Below, piece after piece: positions 45,763 through 62,587 of a DNA stretch of 64,000 bases. Positions within the stretch are counted from its first letter, which is position 1. Every line of letters starts with the position of its first letter. The notes below the pieces were generated by a model, which searched no databases, was not told the origin of the DNA, and worked only from the letters and a program-made list of their open reading frames with translations. This stretch comes from Planoprotostelium fungivorum. Lineage: Eukaryota; Evosea; Variosea; Cavosteliida; Cavosteliaceae. Both the position numbers and the translations under genes were made by a program. The stretch spans positions 273,962 through 337,961 of the forward strand of contig MDYQ01000003.1 of assembly GCA_003024175.1 (NCBI GenBank). The letters run 5' to 3'.

Positions 45763-48700
45763 ATGGGTCAAGAAGACACAATCAATCGTACCTTTCGTTG
45801 GTACAATGGAGGAAGAGATGTAGGCATCAGCGGACAGTGGAACGACTGGAGAGTGATTCCGATGAAGCCAGATTCCAAAGAGCCTTCAGAGATGATTGTT
45901 GATGTGGAGGGTCTGAAACCCAACACTCAGTATCTATTTCGGTTCAATGTGGACGGAGAATGGAAGACTGATCCAACAGTGCCAACCGTCAGCAGCACGG
46001 TCGCAGGCGGAGAGATCTTCAATAACGTCATCAACACTGGGTCGCTAGACACAAACGATAGATTGACGGAGGTCGAGAAGGAGAATGAGATCTTACATCG
46101 CCAAATCAATCAATTGAAGAAAGATCACGAGAGAGATGCTTCAACAATGAGAGAAAACGCTTCGAATCAGGATGAACTTCTTTTGAACAAGTTGACGAGA
46201 GCACAAGAGGAGTACAATCTTCTGTCCGAAGAGAGAAATGAGCTCAAAAAGAACATGAAGAGGATGGAACAAGAAGCGGTGCGTGATGATTCATTCGCGA
46301 TCTTCTCCATGATCATACATCATCTGAAGATCAAAGGCGGAAAGAGATATCGAGAATGAAGATGGGGTCAGCAAGGATATCGAACAATTGATGCGACAAA
46401 CCGAACAGAAGGACAAGAGGATCGAGCAGCTGAGCCACGACCTCCGACAAGCGACGCTGCAGAACGTAGAGTATGTGAAGAAGATGGAAGAGATGGAAGA
46501 GAAGCAGAAAGATCCAGAGAGTGCAAAGATCACAGAGCTGACAGAAGCCAATGATAAGGTGAGTGGAGACGAGAAGAAGAGAAGCTGAAGAGAGAACAGC
46601 TGGAAGAAGAGAACATGGATCTGCAAGCCAAATTGGACGAGTTGGAGATGGAACTGGGAGAATTGAGGGGCGAGAGAAAGCCAGAAGAGAAAGAGGAAGG
46701 TAACTTCTACGGAGGAGAAGAATCACCAAAGGCAGTAGAAAGGTGTGGATGCAGACTATCGCTGAATTATTATTCGCTGATGAAATATAAAGGGTGAAAG
46801 AGCTGGAAGAGTTGTCAGAGAGACAGAAGAAGGAGGTGGAATCTCTGCAGAGGGAACGTGCAGATCTACAGAATCAGACGGAAGCATCAAAGAATAGAAT
46901 CGATCAATTGAGCCACGACCTTCGACAAGCGACGCTGCAGAACGTAGAGTATGTGAAGAAGATGGAAGAGATGGAAGAGAAGCAGAAGGACCCAGAGAGT
47001 GCAAAGATCACAGAGCTGACAGAAGCCAATGATAAGGTGAGTGGAGACGAGAAGAAGAGAAGCTGAAGAGAGACAGCTGGAAGAAGAGAACATGGACTTG
47101 CAAGCCAAGGTAGATGACTTGGAGATTGAGCTGCAAGAGCTGAGAGGCGAGCGAGAGCCAGAAGAGAAGCAAGACAGCGACAGCAACTCAGATAGGTGCG
47201 TAGATGTCTATCAGCTGTTGATGGCTGAGATGGATGATGTGACTGATGTCCGTGACAGAGTGAAAGAGCTAGAGGAGCTTGTAGAGAAACAGAAGAGAGA
47301 AGCAGAGACCGTACAACAGACTCTCCAAAAAACGCAGAAGAGTGTGGACGGTCAGACAGCAGCACTGCAGAGTAAAGTCGAACAACTTAGCCACGACCTT
47401 CGACAAGCGACGCTGCAGAACGTAGAGTATGTGAAGAAGATGGAAGAGATGGAAGAGAAGCAGAAGGACCCAGAGAGTGCAAAGATCACAGAGCTGACAG
47501 AAGCCAATGATAAGGTGAGTGGAGACGAGAACAAGAGAAGCTGAAGAGAGAACAGCTGGAAGAAGAGAACATGGACTTGCAAGCCAGAGTGGACGATTTA
47601 GAGTTCGAGATGGAAGAGGCAAAGAGCAAGACATCAGAGGGCACACGAGCTGATGCATCTGTGAACAGAACAAACGATGAGTCGGAAGCCCTGCAGAAGA
47701 TGAGCCACGAATTGCAGCGAGTCACAGAGCAGAATGCAGAGTATGAAGAGAAGATGCAACAGATGCAACAGATGCACGAGAGCTCAACGAAAGAGACGAC
47801 GAGAGAATTATTGGAGGAGAGAGAGAAGGTGAGGGAAGAGAGGGGAGGAGGACTAAAGGGGCATCAGCTCGAGAAGGAGAACATGGATCTGCAGAAGAGA
47901 ATTGAAGATCTGGATGGAAAGATCCAAGATGCGAATAAGGCGTCACAAAGGTGAGATACTTGACACACGAGATGATCGTCATCAACATGATCATCAACGC
48001 GAACCTCATCACTTATGTGTGACACTCTACAGAAGTCAACAACTGGAGACCAAATTGAATGAGTTGAAAGAATCTCTTGAAGCTACGAAGAAGGAGAAAG
48101 AGACAGCAGAAGAAGAACACAAGAACCAACTCCAAGCTCACCTCTCACACCAACAGACGTTACAGAATCAGTGCGAACAACTTGAGAGACAGATGAGAGA
48201 AGAGAAGGAGAAGACGCAGGAAGAGAAGAGAGGAGTAGAGAACAATACAGAGGAAGAATCGAACACAGAGAAGATGAAAAAGAAAATCGAACAGCTTAGC
48301 CACGATCTTCGACAAGTGACACTGCAGAACGTAGAGTATGTGAAGAAGATGGAAGAGATGGAAGAGAAGCAGAAAGATCCAGAAAGCGCAAAGATCACAG
48401 AATTGAGTGAGGCGAACGATAAGGTGAGTGAAGGGAGAGAGAAAGAGAAGCTGAAGAGAACAGCTGGAAGAAGAGAACATGGACTTGCAAGCCAAGGTAG
48501 ATGACTTGGAGATCGAACTGCAAGAGCTGAGAGGCGAGAGAGAGCCAGAAGAAAAGCAAGACAGCGACAGCAACTCAGATAGGTGTGTGCCTATTTATAG
48601 TTAAGCAAAGAGCTTTGTATGGCTGAGATGGATGATGTGACTGACGTCAGTGACAGAGTGAAAGAGCTAGAAGAGCTTGTGGAGAAGCACAAGAGAGAAG

Positions 48701-50955
48701 CAGAGACTCTACACCAGACTCTGCAAGAGACTGTACAGAAGAATACAGACGGTCAGACAGAAGGACTGAAGAGCAGAGTGGAACAGCTGAGCCACGACCT
48801 TCGACAAGTGACACTGCAGAACGTAGAGTATGTGAAGAAGATGGAAGAGATGGAAGAGAAGCAGAAAGATCCAGAGAGTGCAAAGATCACAGAGCTGACA
48901 GAAGCGAACGACAAGGTGAGTGAAGGAGAGAGAAAGAGAAGCTGAAGAGAGAACAGCTGGAAGAAGAGAACATGGACCTGCAAGCCAAGGTAGATGATAT
49001 GGAAATTGAGCTGCAAGAGCTGAGAGGCGAGAGAGAGCCAGAAGAGAAGCAAGACAGCGACAGCAGCTCAGATAGGTGCGTAGGTGTCTATCAACTGTTG
49101 ATGTCTGTGATGAATGATGTGACTGATGTCAGTGACAGAGTGAAAGAGCTAGAAGAGCTTGTGGAGAAGCACAAGAAGGAAGTAGACACCCTACAACAGA
49201 CTCTGCAAGAGACTGTACAGAAGAATGCAGATGGTCAGACAGAAGGACTGAAGAGCAGAGTGGAACAACTGAGCCACGATCTTCGACAAGTGACACTGCA
49301 GAACGTAGAGTATGTGAAGAAGATGGAAGAGATGGAAGAGAAGCAGAAAGATCCAGAGAGTGCAAAGATCACAGAGCTGACAGAAGCGAATGATAAGGTG
49401 AGCGAAAGCAAGAAGAAGAGAAACTGAAGAGAGAACAGCTGGAAGAAGAGAACATGGACCTGCAAGCTAAGGTAGATGACTTGGAGATCGAACTGCAAGA
49501 GCTGAGAGGCGAGAGGCAGCCAGAAGAGAAGTCAGACAGCGAATCTATGAGCCAAGAAGAACAAAGCAAGCTGACGGACAAGTGTGTAACACACGTTCTT
49601 TCATATGATCACTCATATGTCTCATCTACCGTAACGGTCGACTGACATCGACAAAAGAGTGAAAGAGTTGGAAGACATGGCAGAAAAGTACAAGAGAGAA
49701 GCAGAGACTCTGCAACAGGCTCTCAATACCCAGACAGAAGAGTCGAAGAGCAAGATCCATCAACTCAGTGACCATCTACAACGAATGACAGAGCAGAACG
49801 CAGAGTTAGAGAAGAAACAGAGAGACTTGGACAGTGGAATTCTCGCAGAAAGATCCAAAGAAGAGGACACGTCATCAGATGTCAGAGTGAAAGAGGTGAG
49901 ACATCCGTGACATCATCATCGGCTGATCACGTGATCAGTTGGAAGAAGAGAAGGCAAAGCTGTGTCAAGAGAGAGATGAATTTCAAACGAGATGTAGAAA
50001 GTTAGAGAAGAGCGCAGAGAGAATGAAGAAGGAATACTTGAACTTGAAATACCAAGAAGAAGAGAGGATGGAGAAATTGGAGGAGCTGTCCGAACTGAGA
50101 GAAAAGTTGGAGAAGGTGCGTCCACTCTCGTTCCTGACGATGACCTTTCATCATCACGTTCATGACATCGAACGATCGTGAAGACAAAGACTGATGGAAT
50201 GAAACAGGCACTGGACGAGAGAGACGAAGCTGTGGTCGAATTAGAGAGGAAGACGGACGAACTGGAGGCCCTTCAGAACCTCGATCAACAGCTGTGGCAG
50301 CAGGTGACATCCTTCCAATCGAACGTTGACTGAAAGAGGACAGATCGATGAAAAGGGCAAGGAGATCGTTCAACTCAAGAGCCAAGCAGATGGAACGGTG
50401 GTATGTTTCCATTCGTTTCATCTGTACTGAACGATTCAGATGGAAGCGCTGACCGAGAAGCTGAAGAAGGCAGAGGAGAAGAGTAAGACGCTGTATCTGA
50501 AGGTGAAGGATTCTGTTGTGTTTGGTGAATGACCTCTTTCAGTTACAAGATGTGACGGTGCGGTTGTCTAGATCAGATGATGTCACCACCTCGCTGGAGA
50601 AGATGAGGAAAGACAATGACAAATTGAAAGAAACGACGGCGAAATTGTGGAAGAAGATCGAATTCCAAGCGAAAGAGATCGGTCGTGTGAGTAATCATCC
50701 ATCATCTTACGTAGCCCACGACAGCCACCAGCCCATCTATTATCATCCTTATCAGCACAGTTGAAGGAAGAGAAGAGACAGACACTGGATGGAGACGTCT
50801 TCTATCGAGAAGTAGAGAACCGAATCGAAAACCTGAGAGAGAAGATGGAAGGCGATCGAAGAGAAAAGTCGGCAGGATCACAGCACATCCTCATGCTCTC
50901 CATCATGGCCGTTCTCCTCGGCATCATCGCGGCCAATTTTGTCACGAACCGATAA
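45763..50955 (+). CDS. CBM48 glycogen-binding, long coiled-coil, tail-anchored protein with internal repeats
   Basis: ATG at 45763 opens MGQEDTINRTFRWYNGGRDV, then ISGQWNDWRVIPMKPDS and YLFRFNVDGEWKTDPTVPTV: an AMPK-beta/PTST-type CBM48 carbohydrate-binding module (about residues 8-85) with its Trp and DG-x-W-x-x-D-P signature. From about 46060 the protein is almost entirely coiled coil, in many exons, for over 1,300 residues. Six near-identical blocks (IEQLSHDLRQATLQNVEYVK, then KMEEMEEKQKDPESAKITEL) and at least two diverged ones recur. The C-terminus has a single hydrophobic helix, HILMLSIMAVLLGIIAANFV, followed by TNR and TAA 50953-50955: a tail anchor. The inferred role is to tether glycogen to an endomembrane, analogous in layout to STBD1 but built from unrelated parts. 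Confidence 0.85.
46433..49560 (+). repeat. Intron-containing tandem repeats in the coiled-coil gene
   Basis: The motif AGCCACGAYCTYCGACAAG recurs at 46433, 46911, 47389, 48298, 48790 and 49272, with a diverged copy at 47703 and another near 49760. Most neighbouring copies are 478-492 bp apart. Each unit carries exon sequence plus its own short introns, including a roughly 41-nt intron starting GTGAGTGGAGACGAG or GTGAGTGAAGG, and intron sequence is as similar between copies as exon sequence. Confidence 0.9.
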
Positions 50956-51636
50956 ACTTCTTTTCTTTCCCTTTCTCTTTTGACCCAGCAACTCATCATA
51001 GAAAAGGATGACGGGTAAGGTATGGTGTGATTGATACAAATGGCCGAATCGATCTGAGGAAGGATATAATGCAGACAGCGGTGACAGCACACATAAGTCA
51101 AAGGAGGATGAGAAAGAGAAAGATGAAACAAGATAACTCGTTTTTTGTATTAATACATATTTGTCCCTGACGATCTTGCATTATCTGATCTACATAACTA
51201 CATCAGATCTTGCGCTGTAACATGAAGATGCATATGTGTATATATGAATCAGTGTAACTATGACTCCAACGATTAAAAAATCATCACGAGGTTGCCTCCG
51301 ATGGAAAACCCAACGAATAAACAATCAGGACTCGTATTCATCCTATAGAGAAGAGAATCGGAGAGGATGTATGTGATCGGTGCTTACCTTGCCTTGTGAT
51401 CGCTCGGGAGAAGAATGAGGGGAAACTGAGAATGGTCTCGTTGTAATCCGGTGAGTTACAATGTGATGAAACGTTGTTTTTTGGGTCTTTTGTTATTAAT
51501 TTAGATTTACAATTGTTTTTATCATTCTATAGATGATCCACCGGTCTTATCAGCTGTCTTGATGATATCAGTGGTAAGCTTGCATAATCGATGGGAGACT
51601 ATGGACAAGAATAAAATACATAATCTTTATTCTACT
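50956..51636. other. AT-rich convergent spacer
   Basis: No gene supported. It lies between the tail-anchored protein stop and the stop of the convergent calponin-type gene. Stretches at 51140-51260 and 51470-51530 are strongly AT-rich. Length near 680 bp is above average for this window. Confidence 0.55.
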
Positions 51637-53287
51637 TTACTGGGTTCCAAAGCTCTCGCTCTTTCTTCTTTCGATCTCGACAAATTTCTGCAGATCGATG
51701 GAGGCCTGAGAAATCATCAGCTGAGACTGTTCATCCATCGCTGTCTCACCTTCATAATGGCACATTCCTCCTTGGGAGAAGTGTTATAGATGAATCTCTG
51801 CTGACTGCGAAGACTGTGTCTGCCGTAATTCTGTTCCGCCTTCGCTCTCGCCTGTATCACATCAGGTCACTTCTCATCCATCACATCACCTGTCTCTGTT
51901 TGTCTTGTTCCAATCGATTTCTCATCAGCTTCTCCCTAGCCTCTGCCTTCTGCTGCATCTTCAACTTGGCCGATTCTTTCAGCATCCTCTGGAACTCTGC
52001 CTTCTCGAATGCCTCCATCTCTGCTTGAATGGGATGATTCGCGTCTGTGCTCTTCGATCGGTCTAATCTCTCTGATGGTGTTGCGGCAGTGATGGGCTCC
52101 GGAGGGTTATAGACAGTGTTGACGGTGGGAGGAGTGGGGAATTTGTCCAATAGAGCGTTCAGATCTTCTAAGAGGAAGTCGTAGCTGCTGTTGCGGACGA
52201 TGTCTCTGAGGTCCATGATCTCGTCGGGGATGTGTGATCCGGTCCATTGGCCCTCCATCAGAGCTGCTGGTGCCTTCTGTTGGGGGAGAGTCTGCTGTTT
52301 GGCCCTCTCGAAGCTCAAAATGTCCGCGATGATGTCCTCCTTTCGATCGTGGCTGATGGTGTTGACGATCTTCGTCTCTTCTGCCTTTCTGCGTGGAGCG
52401 ATGACGGGAGCGGGTGGAGCGTTCGACATCGTTCTGCTGCTGGACCTCTTCACATTGTTTTCTCTGGAGGAGCTGTGATTGATCCAGTTGATGATGCTCT
52501 TGGGTGTGACCCTCTCTCTGCTAGAGGACAGAGGAATGGGAGGCTGAGCGGGAGATGCCTTTGGCGTGCGGTTCACTTCAATCTCTACGATCTTTGGCTT
52601 CTCTTCTGTCATCTGCATCGTCTGAGTGTGTGAAAATGACGAGTGAGCTCACTTTCTGCGATTCGACACGTCGGAGGGGAGAAGGTGATGTGGAAGATGG
52701 AGTTCTCTTCACATTGGGTGACGCTTCTACCACGACAGGTGTTGCCTCTCGAAGCATGCGAACACGAGGGGACACCAGCACAGTGGCCTCTCCGCTAGGT
52801 TTTCTAGACACCGCACGACTGTGGCTGATGCTGAGAGAGTTCAGATTTCTCTTGTGTGCTTCATCTCACGTTGCTGGCTTCTCTGTGACTCTCTTGACAG
52901 CGATGACGTTTCTGGCCACCTGATCTACGTCCCTCATCTCGAACAGATCGATGGTTACAAAAATGGCAGACTCTGGTACTCCCAATTGTCTACAGACTTG
53001 GACGTAGGCGGCAATGTTCTCCTGTGAAAGATGAGATGAAGGTACAAATGACGGATCACCATCTGGGGAAATGGTCTGTCAGACAGGTTGATCTTGATGC
53101 TACCCGGTTTCAATGTGTTCATCATCCTTCAATCACTTCAATCACGACTGCCATCACTTCAGACACACCTGCACAACAAGATTCCCGATCTCAATTTGAT
53201 TCCAAACTCAGCGGGGACCAACTTTTCTTTCAATGTTTCAGAGATGAAGGCCGTTGCCTCTTCGATTCTGGACGCAGCTGAGCTCAT
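51637..53287 (-). CDS. Calponin/transgelin-type CH domain protein with disordered tail
   Basis: ATG at 53287 opens MSSAASRIEEATAFISETLK. A single type-3 calponin homology domain follows across two introns: AEFGIKLRSGILLCR, LVNTLKPGSIKINLSDRPF, QMENIAAYVQVCRQLGVPES and FVTIDLFEMRDVDQVARNVI. This single-CH type occurs in calponins, transgelins and IQGAPs and binds actin or scaffolds. The remaining 400 residues are Ser/Pro-rich with conserved-looking helical pieces (RKEDIIADILSFERAKQ, YDFLLEDLNALLDKFPTPP) and a Lys/Glu/Gln helix (FQRMLKESAKLKMQQKAEAR). It ends FGTQ at TAA 51637-51639. No calponin repeats are seen. The role is probably cytoskeletal scaffolding. Confidence 0.78.
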
Positions 53288-53521
53288 GATCTTATTATAC
53301 GTAACGTTCTCGTGGTGGTGGTGCGAAGGAGGTCGTGGTCGCGAAACTTATCATGTTCAGCCATCATAACCTCTCTGGAAGACTTCCACTCCCTTTCCAT
53401 TCTATTGCGTTCTTCCGCACGGCACGGACATGAACTGTTGACTTTTCGGTTTCCTCCACAGTTTGGCGTCGATGCCGAAAGACAAGTAAAAGTGCTTCTT
53501 TATTTTCACATATCGCCCTCT

Positions 53522-55087
53522 CTACTTCTTGTCCTGCTGCTCCTTCTGTTGCTGTTCTGACATGCTCTGCAACATCCTCTGTTCATGTGAGACGATGCTG
53601 ACGATGAGAGGAGCTCACCCTGATCTCTGGGTTGTTGGGATCCACACCTGGCAGGGAGGCCAGTACAGAGTCGACGAAAGAGGGATCGGCCATGACATTG
53701 CTCATGTCGGCGACATCACCACCAGCCATAGACATCTGAAGGGCCAATCTCATCTCTTCATCTTCATCCAGTTCACCCATGACTACATCCTATTACACGT
53801 TCAGTGAACATCCTTCGAAAGTATCCTCTTCTCTCATGAATCATCACCTGAGTAGTGTTTGTGGTGGCTGGTGCAGAAGTTTGGCTGGGAGTGGAAGTCG
53901 CTGGGGTGGGATCTCTTGTGGCCATAGACATGGCGATCGCTTGTCTCATCAGCTCATCATCATCATCGTCCATAGCATGATCGTCGGGGAAGGTCTGTGC
54001 GGGAGCTGCTGGAGTCGCGGCTGTCTCCCCTCCTTCGGGTTTGTTGGTGTTGCGGGCTGCCTCTTGTCTCGCTCTCTCTTCGTCCATAGACATCTTGAGT
54101 GCCTGTTGACGGTCAGAGGTCTCGAATCTGCGAATACGATCTCACCAGGGCCAGCTCGGGGTCCAAGCTGGGGTCCACTCCTCCGTACGAATCGAATTCA
54201 CCCGATCTAATTCTCCGTGAGTTCATCTACAACGGTGTAGACGAAGGTCACCTGCTGGGTCCTCCGGTGGCACCACCTTCATTGACGATGGGGGAAGAGA
54301 TGAGGATGTCAGACAAGATGTGTGGTCCGGGAGGAATGGTGACCAAGTGTGAGTTCTCGTCCGAATTTACAGCAGACATGAATGCTTCCAATTTGTCCGT
54401 GTTTTCGGCCTCCTCTCCAAAGTTGATGATGTCCACGGCGATGTTGTTCTTCTTCAGTCTCTTACCCAGTCGTACCAGGTTCTCCTTTAGAATGACTGTC
54501 AGAGGGGCATCGATTCACATGACTCACCTTGTCTTCTACGATGGGTGAGCCCACGAAGAAGATGATTCGCTGCTGCTGGCTCTTGTTCTGTCTGTGCTTG
54601 AGGACTAACTGTGCCACTTGGATTCCGTTCACTAAGCTCAAGCTTCCGTCGATCTTCATGCCGTACAGTGACGTCAGCACCTGAGAGGATGAGCGGGCAA
54701 TGCAAGTTCGTATGAGTCACCTTTCCAATATCGTTGGTGAGGGTGACTAAAACATTTGGACTGTTCAAGTCAATACGAATCATTGTTAAATGTGACGTTG
54801 TCCAGAGGACAGAAAATTCACCTCTTTCCTCCGCAAGCGATAATACCTACGGTGCTTTCTGGGTTAGATTGTGTCTTTGCATTGCAAATGAGATTGACGG
54901 CATCGTGTTGTGCCTCTAAACGTGTGGGTGTATAGTCACCATTCCGCATGAAGTCAGAGCTATCAATGCTGCGTTCTTGTGAGACGAATTTATGCATGAT
55001 ATGCACAAAAAAGATCGACATCATGGCAGTAATGTGGTTCGTGTATGTCTATAGAACTCACCATACGATGGTGGCCTCTAATGGCAT
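53522..55087 (-). CDS. RPN10: 26S proteasome regulatory subunit RPN10 (PSMD4), ubiquitin receptor
   Basis: ATG at 55087 opens MPLEATIVC; after an intron, [20 protein letters not shown] and [20 protein letters not shown] form the VWA domain that seats RPN10 in the 19S particle, with [20 protein letters not shown] and [13 protein letters not shown] following and [20 protein letters not shown] later. Three ubiquitin-interacting motifs are visible: near [12 protein letters not shown] (about 54075), [17 protein letters not shown] (about 53950) and [15 protein letters not shown] (about 53750). The end reads [17 protein letters not shown] at TAG 53522-53524. Domain order and length match human PSMD4 closely; yeast has one UIM. 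It delivers ubiquitinated proteins to the proteasome. Confidence 0.93.
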
Positions 55088-55218
55088 CTTGTTGTTTTAT
55101 TCTTTGAGAGGTTAAAGATGATGTGATGCCCACAAAAATGCCTACGTCACTCGCGGTCATAATCCGAATTTACGAAATAAAATTCAATAAAAGTCGAATT
55201 TCAACCATTTCAATCTCT

Positions 55219-55762
55219 TCATTCCTTCTCTTGCAGTGCGTCCCTGAGAGGGTCCAGCGCCCTCTTAATGTCTTCTGAAAAGGAAACCAATACGCCCACG
55301 TTTGCATCTGCTGTTCCAATGAAAGACAAAATGAGGGGAGAATGGCTGAGGTGATAGATAACGCGGTTGTCATAGAATGATATGACGGACAAGGCTTTCC
55401 CCATCTTCAGCTTTCCAGCTTGATCTGTTGCAACTGCGAAGGTGGATGCGAAGTGGCTGCCGATGTCTTCTTCTGATAGATCATCTGCTGTGACTGTATG
55501 CAATTCGATCAGTAACGATACGTGAAACGCCCTATTTGAACGTAGTAACTGTTGTGCGGTGATGGATTGGATGTCAATTGCAGATGGATCGATCACCTTT
55601 GACGACAAGAGCACCGTCTCTGTCTGTGATGGCCGCTGCTTGTATTCCTGGCGCTCTCTCTAATATCTTCTTCAGGTAATTACTCAGAGATTCTCCCTCC
55701 TGTGTCTGCATCAATTAGATAAGTATATACTCGATACGTATAGAATCCCATACTTTGCTCAT
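55219..55762 (-). CDS. LAMTOR3: LAMTOR3-like roadblock/LC7 protein (Ragulator subunit)
   Basis: A three-codon first exon at 55762 (MSK) joins to TQEGESLSNYLKKILESAPG, IQAAAITDRDGALVVK and, after an intron, DDLSEEDIGSHFASTFAVAT. DQAGKLKMGKALSVISFYDN, VIYHLSHSPLILSFIGTADA and NVGVLVSFSEDIKRALDPLR complete the fold, ending QEKE at TGA 55219-55221. These match LAMTOR3 (MP1), which pairs with LAMTOR2 on lysosomes to recruit Rag GTPases and mTORC1 or MAPK components. The FASTFAVATDQAGKL block is diagnostic. Length of about 125 residues fits the family. Confidence 0.87.
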
Positions 55763-55861
55763 CTTGTGTTACAACCAGAGATCTTGATGTTATATGCGAT
55801 GCGATGCGATGATGTCTCGGGATTTAATTTAATTTCTTTTTCACACAGAATCTATTCACAC

Positions 55862-60366
<4,505 letters not shown>

Positions 60367-60822
60367 CTCCCTCTGTCATTGAACGATGCGATTTCTCCAT
60401 TCTCGGAATTATCAATCTACAATGACGTCTGTATTTGTGGTGGCACAAAATGCGATTTTCAACCAGAATCTGCCACGCAGCTAATAACAATGATCATATA
60501 CGTCTCAGTAACTGTTACGATTGAAATCTTCTCCGTGAGTTGAGTTGGAGGAAGTACATCTTCCCTATCTTCCGGGTCAATGGCCGGGATATTTGTGCGG
60601 CGCACCCTTGTGAACAAAGTTGATGATGCACCTTCGGGGCCGCTTCTTCATTCAATCTCTCAGCGGTCTGCATGTAGCTGTGAAGCAGAAGCTAGGCTAG
60701 GGACTTAAGGTGAGAGGAGCTGTCAGAGGCTTCTAAAGGTGACCGTTTGTATGTTGTAAACCCTGCCAAATTTCCGATTTTTTCTGTTGTGAAAAACACA
60801 CCCACACAGCAACGCATGCTCG
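60367..60822. other. Divergent intergenic region
   Basis: No gene seen. It holds the promoters of MCM9 (minus) and the CRIB kinase (plus), which face away from each other. Confidence 0.55.
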
Positions 60823-62587
60823 ATGTGGTACAAGAGGGGTCTCAATAGTCTGATCGGTCGCTCTAAATCAGAAAATGACACAAGGAGAAGGACAGCTGAA
60901 GAGGAAAAGCAAAGGTATCACCCTCTAAAGAGATTCGAAATGATATTGATGTTTCCACAGTGGAGATTGCAACATCTCAAAGCCATATAATTTCAAGACG
61001 ATAGCACACGTCAACTCAGAGTTACAATGGGAGATTTTGGATGTCGATGCGTTGAACATTTTGGAACAGATCGGAAAAGGGTCTGTTATTTGTCAGCTCA
61101 TCTCTCTTCGCTAACTGAATGCAGGGCCTTTGGTTCCGTATATCGAGCCACTCTATCGAAACAAGGAGGTGGTGTCATTGCGGTGAAGAAGATCGTAGTC
61201 GAGAGTGCTGAAGATGCAGAGGCCATTCGAAGAGAGGTGATGTAAACACATCACACGATTTTCCTATCATTCAAAGAGTTGTGCGGACTCTTTTACTGAT
61301 CTTTCACAGGTCAACATATTGAAAAAGTGTGACCACGAATGCATTGTGAACTATCTGGGCTGTATCATTGACAAGTCCAATTACATTGGTTCATCGAACA
61401 CACGCTTATCACCGACTTTACACAACAACAAAACGCTCTGGGTGAGACTTTTCATCCATCTCTCCATCTCGCGATCTCGCATAAGTGGACGCAGAGAAAA
61501 CATCCCCACACACAAGTTGATTTCGAAATAGATTCTCATGGATTATTGTGCGGTTGGATCGGTCAAAGGCCTATTGGGTGAGTAAAGACATCTCTCCTCC
61601 CTCTTACTTGACACAACAGAATCCAAGTTGGACGAGTCACAATGTGCATTCATCATACTGGGCGCTCTGAAAGGTATAAATATTGCAGATGTAACGTGAT
61701 TGACGAGAGAAAGGTCTGAGTTATCTACATCGAAAGAATATCGTCCACAGAGATTTCAAATGCGCCAACATGCTCATCACGGAAGACTGTCAACCGAAGA
61801 TCGGTGAGTTATCCGTCAGCGATCATCTCTCTCACCGACACATCATCATCTGCATCCATCCACTCTCATCATCGCATCATCACGTTTGAGACATTCACAC
61901 CGAGACAGCTGATTTTGGAATATCCACTCAATTGATGGAAACGAAACGTGCTCAGACGATGACGGGTTCACCATACTGGTGAGTCTCTCCTCTCTTTCGA
62001 AATATCGATTGAAATCCAATAGGATGGCACCCGAAGTCCTCTCGGGTGGTTACGATAACAAGGTAGACATTTGGTCTCTGGGCATCACCGCCATCGAGGT
62101 GAAGAAGATCATGTCCGATCGACGCATCTGATGATCGACAGATGTACGAGGGAAAGCCACCCAATTATCATCTGAAGCCCTTCCAACTCATGCTGAAGAT
62201 TCCAGTCGATCCTCCTCCCACATTCAAATACCCCGACAAGGCATCTATCCTCTTCACCGATTTCGTCTCGCAGTGTCTTCAGAAAGATCCAGAGAAGAGA
62301 CCGCCAGCAGACACACTCATTCGGGTGAGAGATTGTCTTCTTCCGTTGTAGATTGACGAAATCAGCACCCGTGGATCTTGGAGAATGCGGCTCGTGGCTC
62401 GGAGTCTTTACGGGAGCACATACAGAGTCGAAATCGAACGAGAAGGAGCCGCAGCAGCACGGAGGCTTCGATCAAAGACGGTTGGCTGAGACATCAGATG
62501 AGGATGGATGACTCGCCGACCGAGAGTCCAATCTCGCAGAGGAGAAGCTCTGCCGAATCACCGAGGAGACAGTCAGTCATCCGCTGA
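60823..62587 (+). CDS. STE20-family protein kinase with N-terminal CRIB motif
   Basis: ATG at 60823 opens MWYKRGLNSLIGRSKSEND. After one intron the text reads CNISKPYNFKTIAHVNSE, a CRIB motif (I-S-x-P-x2-F-x5-H-V) with Thr and Asn at two consensus His/Gly positions; CRIB motifs bind GTP-loaded Cdc42/Rac. The kinase domain follows at once: IGKGAFGSVYRA, IAVKKIVVES, YLHRKNIVHRDFKCANML, PKIADFGIS, TMTGSPYWMAPEVLSGGYD and KVDIWSLGITAIEM. All catalytic residues are present. The wording after the DFG is closest to the GCK/MST subgroup rather than PAK. The tail after HPWILENA is Arg/Ser-rich (RRSSAESPRRQSVIR) and may be autophosphorylated. It ends at TGA 62585-62587. Confidence 0.87.

Noticed and set aside
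46291-49600. Numerous Leu/Ser-rich minus-strand frames resembling membrane proteins
   Set aside because: They are antisense to Lys/Glu-rich coiled-coil exons; GAA/GAG/AAG codons read backwards give Phe/Leu/Ser.
60590-60620. GTGCGGCGCACCC as another copy of the MITE end at 23957
   Set aside because: It shares only about 7 bp with that end and has no inverted partner nearby.
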